From NCBI RefSeq assembly GCF_050586465.1, contig NZ_JBOCEG010000004.1, positions 186,001-250,000 of the forward strand: a stretch of 64,000 nt of DNA, read 5' to 3'. Position 1 is the stretch's first letter; each line of letters starts with the position of its first letter. This document shows, piece by piece, positions 35,479 to 43,593 of the stretch. Below the pieces are notes generated by a model. The model did no database searches. It worked only from the letters and a program-made list of their open reading frames with translations, and was not told where the DNA came from. The DNA comes from CAJXYS01 sp913063035. Lineage in GTDB: Bacteria; Pseudomonadota; Alphaproteobacteria; Rhodobacterales; Rhodobacteraceae. Made by a program: the position numbers and the translations under genes.

Positions 35479-36510
35479 TCAGCCGCGAATCGCTTCCAGC
35501 ATGATGTCGACATTGGCCGGGTCCGCCTGCGGCGTGATCCCGTGGCCGAGGTTGAAGACATGCGGCCCGCCGGAGAAGGCACCGACGATGCGCCTGGTCT
35601 CGTCGATCAGGCGCTGCCCGCCCTCGACCAGCAGCTGCGGGTCGAGATTGCCCTGCACGCAGCTCTGGGGCTGCAGCACCTCCGCGGCCCAGGCCGCGTC
35701 CACCGCGGTGTCGAGCGCGACGCAATCCGCACCGGTGGCCCGGGCGAAGCCGTCATAGCGGGGGCCGGCCTCGCGCGGGAAGGTGATGACGGGCAGGTCG
35801 GGATGCGCGGCCTTCAGCGCGGCGATGATCTTCTTCGCCGGTTCCAGCGCGAAACGGTCGAAATCCGCGCCCTTGAGCGAGCCGGCCCAGCTGTCGAAGA
35901 GCTTCACCACCTCGGCGCCGGCCGCGACCTGCGCCAGAAGGTAGCCCGTCGTGGCCTCCGTCAGAAGATCGATGAGATGGCCGAAGGTCTCGGGGTCGGT
36001 GTCCTTGAGCCGGTGCGCCGGCCCCTGGTCGGGCGTGCCGCGGCCGGCGATCATGTAGGTCGCCACCGTCCAGGGCGCCCCCGCGAACCCGATGAGCGGC
36101 ACCTCCGCCGGCAGTTCGCGGCGCAGGATGCGCACGGTCTCGTAGATCGGCGACAGGGTCTCGTGAATCGCCTCCGCCGGTTTCAGCGCGGCGAAATCGG
36201 CGGCGCCGGTGACGGTGGACAGCCGCGGCCCCTCGCCGGTCACGAACCAGAGATCCGCCCCGAGCGCCTGCGGCACCAGCAGGATGTCGGCGAAGAGGAT
36301 CGAGGCGTCGAAGCCGTAGCGCCGGATCGGCTGGAGCGTCACCTCGGCGGCCAGCTCGGGCGTGTAGCAGAGCGACAGGAAGTCGCCGGCCTGGGCCCGC
36401 GTGGCGCGGTATTCGGGCAGGTAGCGCCCGGCCTGTCGCATCATCCAGACGGGCGGAACCTGCAGCGTCTCGCCCCGGAGCGCGCGCATCAGCAATCTGT
36501 CGTCGGCCAT
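35479..36510 (-). CDS. hemE: Uroporphyrinogen decarboxylase
   Basis: A 343-residue enzyme converting uroporphyrinogen III to coproporphyrinogen III. N-terminal PPVWMMRQAGRYLPEYR carries the substrate-binding Arg residues; FADILLVPQALG, GFAGAPWTVATYMI and NLGHGITP are further family blocks. Convergent with hemF and divergent from hemC, a common alphaproteobacterial arrangement. Confidence 0.97.
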   Translation of the reverse strand: MADDRLLMRALRGETLQVPPVWMMRQAGRYLPEYRATRAQAGDFLSLCYTPELAAEVTLQPIRRYGFDASILFADILLVPQALGADLWFVTGEGPRLSTVTGAADFAALKPAEAIHETLSPIYETVRILRRELPAEVPLIGFAGAPWTVATYMIAGRGTPDQGPAHRLKDTDPETFGHLIDLLTEATTGYLLAQVAAGAEVVKLFDSWAGSLKGADFDRFALEPAKKIIAALKAAHPDLPVITFPREAGPRYDGFARATGADCVALDTAVDAAWAAEVLQPQSCVQGNLDPQLLVEGGQRLIDETRRIVGAFSGGPHVFNLGHGITPQADPANVDIMLEAIRG

Positions 36511-36617
36511 GGATCCTCCCGTCTGTCACTCCTGCGAGACATTCCGCGCCCGCGCGCGGATGTCAATGCGTCAGCACGACCGTTGCCCTGCCGCGGCCGC
36601 CCGGCTAGGAAAGCGTC

Positions 36618-37565
36618 ATGAGCATCGAGATCCCGACCCCCGACCGACCGCTGAAGATCGGCACCCGCGGCTCGCCGCTGGCGCTGGCCCAGGCCTACGA
36701 GACCCGCGCGCGCCTGATGGCCGCCCATGGCGCCGAGGAGTCCGCCTTCGAGGTCGTGGTCATCAAGACCACCGGCGACCGGGTCCAGGACCGCCCGCTG
36801 AAGGAGATCGGCGGCAAGGGGCTCTTCACCAAGGAAATCGAGGAGGCGATGCTAAGCGGCGAGATCGACATCGCGGTCCACTCGATGAAGGACATGCCGG
36901 TCGCGCAGCCCGGCGGGCTCGTGCTCGACTGCTACCTGCCGCGCGAGGATCCGCGCGACGCCTTCGTGTCGCCCCATATCGACAGCATCTTCGACCTCGC
37001 CGCGGGCGACGTGGTGGGCACCTCCAGCCTGCGGCGGCGCGCGCAGATGCTGCACCGCCGCCCCGATCTCGAGGTGGTGGAGTTCCGCGGCAACGTGCAG
37101 ACGCGCCTCCGCAAGCTCGAGGACGGCGTGGCGCGCTGTACCTTCCTCGCCATGGCTGGCCTGAACCGGCTCGGCATGGCCGAGGTGGCCCGCGGCCCGG
37201 TGCCCGACACGGAAATGCTGCCGGCGATCGCGCAGGGGGCCATCGGGATCGAACGGCGCGCCGACGACCATCGGATGGCCGCCCTGCTGGCGCCGATCCA
37301 CGACGCCGCGACCGCGGAGCGGCTCGCGGCAGAGCGGGCCTTCCTGGCAGAGCTCGACGGCTCCTGCGAAACGCCCATCGCCGGGCTGGCCGAGGTGACC
37401 GACGGAACGCTGCGACTGCGCGGCGAGATCCTGCGCCCCGACGGCTCCGAGGCGCATGCCGACGAGATCAGCGGCCCGGTCGCGGAGGGTACGGCCATGG
37501 GGCGGGAGCTTGCCCGGTCGCTGCTGGGCCGCGCCGGTCCGGGCTTTCTCGACTGGCTGTCCTGA
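36618..37565 (+). CDS. hemC: Hydroxymethylbilane synthase (porphobilinogen deaminase)
   Basis: A 315-residue enzyme polymerising four porphobilinogens. KIGTRGSPLALAQA, AVHSMKDMP, GTSSLRRRAQ and the dipyrromethane-anchoring ELDGSCETPIAG (Cys near residue 251) are visible. Its stop is followed at once by the palindromic repeat copy A. Confidence 0.97.
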   Translation: MSIEIPTPDRPLKIGTRGSPLALAQAYETRARLMAAHGAEESAFEVVVIKTTGDRVQDRPLKEIGGKGLFTKEIEEAMLSGEIDIAVHSMKDMPVAQPGGLVLDCYLPREDPRDAFVSPHIDSIFDLAAGDVVGTSSLRRRAQMLHRRPDLEVVEFRGNVQTRLRKLEDGVARCTFLAMAGLNRLGMAEVARGPVPDTEMLPAIAQGAIGIERRADDHRMAALLAPIHDAATAERLAAERAFLAELDGSCETPIAGLAEVTDGTLRLRGEILRPDGSEAHADEISGPVAEGTAMGRELARSLLGRAGPGFLDWLS

Positions 37566-37566
37566 G

Positions 37567-37676
37567 GCCGCTTCGCGGCGATTCGATGTCTCCGACGGGG
37601 ATATTTCCGCCACTTGGAGACGGCATGCCTGCCTTCCAAGTGGGCCAAATATCCTCGCGCGGAGCGCGAAATACCG
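37567..37676. repeat. Palindromic dispersed repeat, copy A
   Basis: Lies between the convergent ends of hemC and the FAD dehydrogenase. Core hairpin: GGATATTT (37599-37606), CCACTTGGA (37610-37618), loop, TCCAAGTGG (37635-37643), AAATATCC (37647-37654), flanked by CTCCGACGGG and CGCGCGGAG arms. Near-identical in inverted orientation to 57731-57840. Likely a bidirectional terminator or REP/MITE-like element. Confidence 0.85.
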
Positions 37677-37700
37677 GCCCGAAGGGCCGAACCCCGGCCG

Positions 37701-39137
37701 TCAGGGCAGGACCTTGCCCGGGTTCATGATGCCCTTGGGATCGAGCGCGGCCTTGATCGCGCGCATCACCTCCAGCGCGGCCGGATCCTTGCGCCGCGCC
37801 ATGGTGCCGCGCTTGGTGTGGCCGATCCCGTGCTCGGCCGAGAAGGTGCCGCCGAGATCCTGCACCGCGTCCTCCACCGTCTCGACCACCCGTTCGTAGA
37901 GCGCCGGATCCCCGGGCGTGGCGCAGCGGTCCAGCCAGACGCAGTAATGCAGGTTGCCGTCGCCGAGATGGCCGACGGTGATGTCCTCTGCACCGGGGGC
38001 GATTCCCGGCAGCGTTTCGGCCATGCGGTCGAGAAAGGGTTCCACCTTGTCGAGCGGCAGCGCGATATCGTTGTTCACCACCGGCCGGCGCATCACCGAG
38101 ACCTCGTAGGCGGCTTCGCGCCGGGCCCATATCTCGCGGCGCTGGGCCTCGGTCTGGGCGATGACGGCGTCGGACAGCTGGCCGGCCTCCAGCATCTCGC
38201 CGAGCGCGTCCTCCAGCACCGCCGTGACGGGCAGGCGCCCGTCGGGGCCGGGCGCCGCATCGCGGGGCGCGGTGGCCCCGATCTCGACCAGGACGTTGAT
38301 CGGATGCGTTTCCCCGAAGACCGGCCGGGTATCCGGGAAGCGTTCGGCAAGGGCGTCCATGTAGGCCCCGGGCATGTATTCGAACGCCTCCACCGCGCCG
38401 CCCGTGGTCGCCTGCAGGCGGTTCAGCAGGTCAAGCGCCGCTGAAAGCCGCGGCACGGCCAGCATCGCGGTCGCGTAGGCGCGGGGCGCGGGCGCCAGTT
38501 TCAGCACCGCCGCCGTGATGACGCCGAGCGTGCCTTCGGCGCCGATATAGAGATCCTTCAGGTCGTAGCCGGTGTTGTCCTTGTGAAGCTCGGTCATCAG
38601 GTCCATCACGCGCCCGTCGGGGGTGACGACCTCGACCCCGAGGGTCAGCGCCCGCGTGTTGCCGTATCGCAGCACGTTCGACCCGCCGGCATTGGTCGCC
38701 AGGTTACCGCCGATCGTGCAACTGCCGCGCGCCCCGAAGACCAGCGGGAAGATCAGGCCGTGATCCGCCACCGCCCGGTGCAGGGTCTCGAGCACCACGC
38801 CGGCCTCGACGATGGCGAGGCGTGCCCCCGGGCGGATCTCGCGGATGCGGGAAAGTCGTTCGAGCGAGAGCAGGATCGCGCCCTGCTCCGCGCCGGCCCA
38901 GGCGCCGCCCGAGACCCCGGTATTGCCGCCGAGCGGCACCACCGGCGTGCCCGTCTCGTGGGCCAGCCGCATGACGGCGGCGACCTGGGCCGTGTCGGCG
39001 GGCCGGACGACGGCGCGCGCCTGGCTCCGGTAGGTGCCGGTCGCATCTTCCTCGTATGGCGCGCGGGCGTCCGCGTCGGTCAGAACATGGGCCGCGCCGA
39101 CGATCTCGGCCAGGGGTTGGAGCAGCGTGTCGGGCAT
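37701..39137 (-). CDS. FAD-linked (GlcD/D2HGDH-like) 2-hydroxyacid dehydrogenase
   Basis: A 478-residue flavoprotein. The PCMH FAD-binding domain contains PLGGNTGVSGGA, FPLVFGARGSCTIGGNLATNAGG and YIGAEGTLGVITAA; the C-terminal half has GHLGDGNLHYCVW and SAEHGIGHTKRG, the metal and substrate motifs of the D-2-hydroxyglutarate / D-lactate / glycolate dehydrogenase group. Single-subunit, no Fe-S domain. ATG at 39137 follows GGAGG. It ends the sugar-type gene series, 63 bp after the Gfo/Idh gene, and may oxidise a pathway hydroxyacid. Confidence 0.88.
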   Translation of the reverse strand: MPDTLLQPLAEIVGAAHVLTDADARAPYEEDATGTYRSQARAVVRPADTAQVAAVMRLAHETGTPVVPLGGNTGVSGGAWAGAEQGAILLSLERLSRIREIRPGARLAIVEAGVVLETLHRAVADHGLIFPLVFGARGSCTIGGNLATNAGGSNVLRYGNTRALTLGVEVVTPDGRVMDLMTELHKDNTGYDLKDLYIGAEGTLGVITAAVLKLAPAPRAYATAMLAVPRLSAALDLLNRLQATTGGAVEAFEYMPGAYMDALAERFPDTRPVFGETHPINVLVEIGATAPRDAAPGPDGRLPVTAVLEDALGEMLEAGQLSDAVIAQTEAQRREIWARREAAYEVSVMRRPVVNNDIALPLDKVEPFLDRMAETLPGIAPGAEDITVGHLGDGNLHYCVWLDRCATPGDPALYERVVETVEDAVQDLGGTFSAEHGIGHTKRGTMARRKDPAALEVMRAIKAALDPKGIMNPGKVLP

Positions 39138-39200
39138 CGGGCCTCCGTGTCGCGAAGACCGGCATGCTAGCGCCGCCGGCGCCGAGCGCAACCGCCCCTC

Positions 39201-40298
39201 TCAGAGCCCCTCGCGCAGGTCGATCGCCGCGCCCGTGCGCGCCGACAGTTCGGCGGCCTCGCCCACCCGGACCGACCACAGCCCGTCGCGGAGCGTGACC
39301 TCGGGCGTGCCGCGGCCGGTGCGGACCAGGTCGAAGAACCGGCGGTGCTGGTGATAGGTCGACCCGTGATGGTCGCCCGCGCCCAGGATGCGCGGGTCTT
39401 CCTCCACCTGTTCGATCTGCTCGGCCTTGGTGGTGCGGTCGGAAATCACGACCTGGCTGGGCCGCTGGACGCCGCCGGGGGCAAAGCGCGCCGGACCGGG
39501 CACACAGGCATCCACGCGGGCGCGCGGCCCGGTGACCGAGATCACCTCCTGCCAGGCGCTGCCCTCGGCGAACATGCAGAGATCCAGCATCCCGCGCGTT
39601 CCGCTGGCAAAATCGACGATGACATAGGCGTTGTCGATGATGTCGGGCGCCTGGCCGTCATAGACCTCGTCGACATGGTTCACGTCCATCGCCCCCGAGG
39701 CGTAGACCCGCACCGGGTCGTCCTGCATCGCCAGCCGCATCAGGTCCCAGAAATGGCAGCATTTCTCGACCAGCGTGCCGCCCGTGCGGCGGTTGAACCG
39801 GTTCCAGTCGCCGACCTTGGGCAGGAACGGAAAGCGGTGCTCGCGGATCGAGATCATCCGCGGGGGGCCGGCCGTGCCGGCGGCAAGCTCGGCCAGCAGG
39901 CGCTGGACCGGCGCCATGTAACGGTATTCCATCGCCACCCATACCGGCGCCGCGCGGTCGTCGGCCCGTCGCAGGATCTCCCGGCAGTCGAAGCTGGTCG
40001 TGGCAAGCGGCTTCTCGCAGAGGATGGGTTTGCCGGTGGCCAGCACGTCCAGCATCACGTCGTGATGGGTGTCGTTGGGCGTGGCGATCACATAGGCGTC
40101 GCAGAGATCCGCCGAGAGCAGCTCGCGGTGGTCGGTGAAGGCCCGTGCCCCGCCGCCGGCCAGCGCGAGACTGTCGCGGCGCATCGCCGCGTCCGGTTCG
40201 GCCAAGGCGGCGATCGAGGCGCCCTCGATCAGGGCGAGGTTGCGGATGTGCTCCTGGCCCATCATGCCGGCGCCGATCAGCCCGTAGCGTATCGTCAT
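39201..40298 (-). CDS. Gfo/Idh/MocA family NAD(P)-dependent oxidoreductase
   Basis: A 365-residue sugar-type dehydrogenase. Rossmann motif GLIGAGMMGQEHI, VIATPNDTHHD, and the EKPLA catalytic lysine (about residue 95); the C-terminal domain has GGTLVEKCCHFWDLM with the catalytic His. Substrates of the family are inositols, hexoses and their acids. It starts 3 bp after the isomerase stop, so it is part of the same operon. Confidence 0.9.
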   Translation of the reverse strand: MTIRYGLIGAGMMGQEHIRNLALIEGASIAALAEPDAAMRRDSLALAGGGARAFTDHRELLSADLCDAYVIATPNDTHHDVMLDVLATGKPILCEKPLATTSFDCREILRRADDRAAPVWVAMEYRYMAPVQRLLAELAAGTAGPPRMISIREHRFPFLPKVGDWNRFNRRTGGTLVEKCCHFWDLMRLAMQDDPVRVYASGAMDVNHVDEVYDGQAPDIIDNAYVIVDFASGTRGMLDLCMFAEGSAWQEVISVTGPRARVDACVPGPARFAPGGVQRPSQVVISDRTTKAEQIEQVEEDPRILGAGDHHGSTYHQHRRFFDLVRTGRGTPEVTLRDGLWSVRVGEAAELSARTGAAIDLREGL

Positions 40299-40301
40299 CG
40301 A

Positions 40302-41696
40302 TCAGAGCTCCATCACCGGCAGATGCATGGCCCCGGCGACGTCGCGCAGCGCCTGGCGATGGTCGCCATAGGCGAGCGCCACGTGATGCTCCAGCCCCGA
40401 GGCGATCACGTCGGCCAGGACCTGGCCAGCCGGATTGTCGAAGCGCACCACGCCGGACGTGCCGGTGAAGGCCATGGGGCGTTTCAGAATCTCGCCCGCG
40501 GCGATGACCATCTTGGGCTGGCCAAAGGCCTGGCTGATGCGCAGGAAGGTCACCCGGCCGGGTTTCAGCGGGAACTCGTAGAGCAGCGGCATCCGCCGGT
40601 TGGTGTGCACCGTCGCGGTCGCCGCGACGTCGGGATCCCGCATCGAGATGGGCGCCTGGCCGCAATGCCAGACAACGCCGGTGCCGTCCGCGGTGTCGAT
40701 GTCCACGAGATCTGCGAGGAAGACCGGGTCCTGCGCTGTTTCCTGCAATACCAGCTGGGTCAGCGCGCCGTAGACGTCGGCCTCGCAGGCGCAGGGAACG
40801 CGCGCCTCGCCCATCATCGCCACCGGCCCGCATACCGCGCCGCCATACTCGGTGAAGGTCTCGGGCCAGCAGCGGATCGCGAAGGCGTCGTAGTCGCCTT
40901 GCGCGCGAAGCCCGTCGAGCGCCGTCTTGAGCCGGAGCGACCGGGTCAACTCTGCCTGGTCGACGGACTCGAGGTCCGTCATCTGGGCTTCGGCCGCGGC
41001 GCGGACGGCGGCCTCGGCGCCTTCGGGCAGGGCGCGGGCGTCGTCGAACAGCCGCTCGAGCGGGATCTCGTCGACGCTCACCCCGGCGAGGCGTTCGATC
41101 TCGTCGGGATCGTAGGCGCAGGTGGTGAAGCCGTCGGGGTGCGCCCCGATCCGGGCGATGCGGCGCGTGGCGATCCGGTCGGCGATGTCCTCGGCCTCGG
41201 GCGTGGTGCGCATGGCGTTGCCGTGCGGGCGCATCCGCCCCGAAGGCCGGTGGCCGGCAAGCATCGACTCGAGATCGGCCGCGACATCGCCCGCGGGATC
41301 GGCGAAGAGCCAGCCGAAGCCGCGCTCGGCCCGGCCGAGCGCGTGGCTCGCCAGGTTTAGGCCGCAAAAGGCGTTGAGCCTGAGACGCCCGCCCAGCCGG
41401 GGCTCGGGCACCGCCCAGAGCGAGAGCGGCGTATCGGGAAAGGCATGCGCGGCGGCCACCGTCATCGAGGCATCGGTGAAGGTCACCTGCAGGATCAGCA
41501 GCTGATCGATGCCGGCGGCCTGCAGATCGGCGATTGCGGCCTCGGTCGTCCCGGCGTCGAAGAGCAGGGTTCGGGGGCCGGCGATCTCGTGGCCCGTCGC
41601 GTCGAGCGCGGCGCACATGGCGGCGAGCTTTTCCTCTGCGAAGGGGACGTCGAAGGTGGGCCGGCCGAGTGGAAGAAGTCCGAGTTTCAAGATCAC
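40302..41696 (-). CDS. L-fucose/L-arabinose isomerase-family protein
   Basis: About 464 residues, starting at GTG (41696), which overlaps the aldolase stop as GTGA. N-terminal GLLPLGRPTFDVPFAEEKL and the large middle and C-terminal domains with HCGQAPISM and VRFDNPAGQ match the FucI/AraA-related isomerases (COG2407 type), metal-dependent aldose-ketose isomerases. The same family supplies the isomerase of the sulfo-EMP2 pathway. Substrate not determined; context predicts a C6 sugar then phosphorylated and cleaved. Confidence 0.8.
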   Translation of the reverse strand: MILKLGLLPLGRPTFDVPFAEEKLAAMCAALDATGHEIAGPRTLLFDAGTTEAAIADLQAAGIDQLLILQVTFTDASMTVAAAHAFPDTPLSLWAVPEPRLGGRLRLNAFCGLNLASHALGRAERGFGWLFADPAGDVAADLESMLAGHRPSGRMRPHGNAMRTTPEAEDIADRIATRRIARIGAHPDGFTTCAYDPDEIERLAGVSVDEIPLERLFDDARALPEGAEAAVRAAAEAQMTDLESVDQAELTRSLRLKTALDGLRAQGDYDAFAIRCWPETFTEYGGAVCGPVAMMGEARVPCACEADVYGALTQLVLQETAQDPVFLADLVDIDTADGTGVVWHCGQAPISMRDPDVAATATVHTNRRMPLLYEFPLKPGRVTFLRISQAFGQPKMVIAAGEILKRPMAFTGTSGVVRFDNPAGQVLADVIASGLEHHVALAYGDHRQALRDVAGAMHLPVMEL

Positions 41697-42715
41697 ATCT
41701 CTGCATATTGGTGGCGGAAAGAGGCGTCGGCGGGCCGGAAACCGGCCTCGCCGCCGAATACGGGGTGCGCGTTCCAAGGGGTGGCCTGCGCATCGGCCAG
41801 CGCGCCGATCTCGTCGAGATAGGCGACCGCGCCGCCGGACAGGCCCTGGCGGATGGCGTCCCAGTCGGGATAGGCGCGGAAGGCGTCGAGCCAGATCGCA
41901 CGCCCCGCGAGGAAGCCCGAGGCGCCGGCGCGGAAGGCGTGTTCGAGGATCCGGCGGAACTCTGCCTGGCCGGCCCCGGCCGACAGCATCACCCAGGGCC
42001 GGCCCGCGAGCCGGCCCATCTCGTCGAAGGCATCCTGCACCCCGGCCGACCCGTCGGCCGCCGCGGCGGCGACAGGGCTTTCCAGCTTGAAGACGTCGAC
42101 GCCGTAGTCGGGCTTGGCGAATTCCGCGACCGAGGCGAGCACGTGATCCGTGTTCTTGCCCTGCATCTCGACATAGTCCCTGGTCTGGTCGGCGTCCGCG
42201 GCCAGCGGGTAGACGAGCAATTCGAACAGGAAGGGAATGTCGAAGCGCGCGCAGGCCGCGCCCACGCGCTTGACGTAATCCTGCTGGGCGCGGCAGACCT
42301 CGGGCGTGGCGTCGGGGCGGTACCACGCCAGCACCTTCACCGCGTCGCCGCCCATCCGCTTGATCTTGTTCACGCTCCAGTCGTCGATGCTGTCCGACAG
42401 CCGCCCGCCGGGTGTCTCCTCGAAGACGGAGTCCTCCAGCGTGACGACCAGGCCCTTCTCGGGCGACATCACGTCGATGGCGTGCGGGATGGCGAAATGC
42501 GGATCGAGCAGCAGGGCGGTGCTGCCCGGCTGCAGGGTTTCGATCAGCAGCCGCTTGAACCGCGCGACCTCGTCCCAGGGCGCCTCCGCCACGTCGAGCG
42601 CCTGCGCGATGGGCCCCTTGATCGGCGGGCGCTGATCCACGGCGGTCATCTTGAAGATCCCTTTGGCGTCGGCCATGCGGCGCATGCCCCAGAGCTTGCC
42701 GGGCGTCAGGTTCAT
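41693..42715 (-). CDS. Class I aldolase of the LacD/YihT type
   Basis: About 340 residues. MTAVDQRPPIK near the N-terminus, DAVKVLAWYRP (Lys127), VFKLESPV with the probable Schiff-base Lys210, and WVMLSAGAG...GASGFLAGRAIW correspond to tagatose-1,6-bisphosphate aldolase LacD and sulfofructose-1-phosphate aldolase YihT. It should split a ketose phosphate into two C3 units. Neither subgroup can be chosen by eye. Overlaps both neighbours by 4 nt (kinase upstream, isomerase downstream). Confidence 0.85.
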   Translation of the reverse strand: MNLTPGKLWGMRRMADAKGIFKMTAVDQRPPIKGPIAQALDVAEAPWDEVARFKRLLIETLQPGSTALLLDPHFAIPHAIDVMSPEKGLVVTLEDSVFEETPGGRLSDSIDDWSVNKIKRMGGDAVKVLAWYRPDATPEVCRAQQDYVKRVGAACARFDIPFLFELLVYPLAADADQTRDYVEMQGKNTDHVLASVAEFAKPDYGVDVFKLESPVAAAAADGSAGVQDAFDEMGRLAGRPWVMLSAGAGQAEFRRILEHAFRAGASGFLAGRAIWLDAFRAYPDWDAIRQGLSGGAVAYLDEIGALADAQATPWNAHPVFGGEAGFRPADASFRHQYAEM

Positions 42716-43593
42716 CTGTCCGTCTCCTTCAGAAATTTCTCGACCTCGGCGCGGTCGGGCGTGCCTGCCCGGCCGCCGGGCCGCGTGCATTTGAGCGCCG
42801 CCGCCGCGGCGGCGAAGCGGATCGCGTCCGCGCGGGCCGCGCCCTCGGCCAGGCGGAGCGTGAAAGCCCCGTGCCAGACGTCGCCGGCCCCGAGCGTGTC
42901 GACGGCTTCCACGGCGAAGGACGGGGCGTGGGCGATGGCGCCCCGCGCGACCCAGAAACAGCCCGCGGCGCCGTCGGTCACGGCGACCCAGCCGGGTAGC
43001 CGGGCGGCCGCGGCGTGCAGGCCGTCCTCGATCGAGTCGAGCCCGGTGAAACCGGAGAGGCCCTGGCGCGAGAAGACGACGTGGCTTGCATTCTCCGCGA
43101 GCGGGGCGTCGATCGGCGGTTCGGCGTCGAGGATGCCGGGGATCCCGGCCGCGCGGGCCAAGTCGAGCGCGGCTGCCGCGCCCTCGACCCATCTTGTGTC
43201 GGCCAGCACCGCGTCGAGCCGGGGCAGGCGCCAGGCATCGGGCGGCCCCGGCGGGTCACCGCGCAGGTTCACGATCTGCCGCTCGCCGGCCGGGTCCACC
43301 ATGACCGCCGAGTAGGAAGACCGGCTGCCGGTCCGGCGGGCGATGTTGGACGTCTCGACGCCCTCGGCGGCGAGCCCGTCCATGATCAATGCACCGATCT
43401 CGTCATCGCCGACGCAGGCCGCGAGATGTGCCCGCCCGCCCAGCCGTGCCACCGCGACCGCGGCATTGGCGGCGCAGCCGCCGCCGGCGATGCGTCCGCC
43501 CGTGGCCCGGTATTTGCGCGCCGCGTCGGGGATCGCGTCCACGTCGAAAATGAGGTCGAGCACGGCCTGGCCGGCGATGAGGATACGGGTCAT
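42712..43593 (-). CDS. PfkB family carbohydrate kinase
   Basis: A 293-residue ribokinase-fold enzyme. N-terminal GGRIAGGGCAANAAVAVARLG binds sugar; DTLGAGDVWHGAF (about 240-252) is the PfkB signature 2 with the catalytic Asp. It probably phosphorylates the ketose made by the isomerase before aldol cleavage. ATG overlaps the di-heme protein stop (ATGA), and its own stop overlaps the aldolase start. Confidence 0.88.
   Translation of the reverse strand: MTRILIAGQAVLDLIFDVDAIPDAARKYRATGGRIAGGGCAANAAVAVARLGGRAHLAACVGDDEIGALIMDGLAAEGVETSNIARRTGSRSSYSAVMVDPAGERQIVNLRGDPPGPPDAWRLPRLDAVLADTRWVEGAAAALDLARAAGIPGILDAEPPIDAPLAENASHVVFSRQGLSGFTGLDSIEDGLHAAAARLPGWVAVTDGAAGCFWVARGAIAHAPSFAVEAVDTLGAGDVWHGAFTLRLAEGAARADAIRFAAAAAALKCTRPGGRAGTPDRAEVEKFLKETDR

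Noticed and set aside
39345..41360. 671-codon plus-strand open frame
   Set aside because: Antisense to the Gfo/Idh and isomerase genes, both with clear motifs; no recognisable domain.
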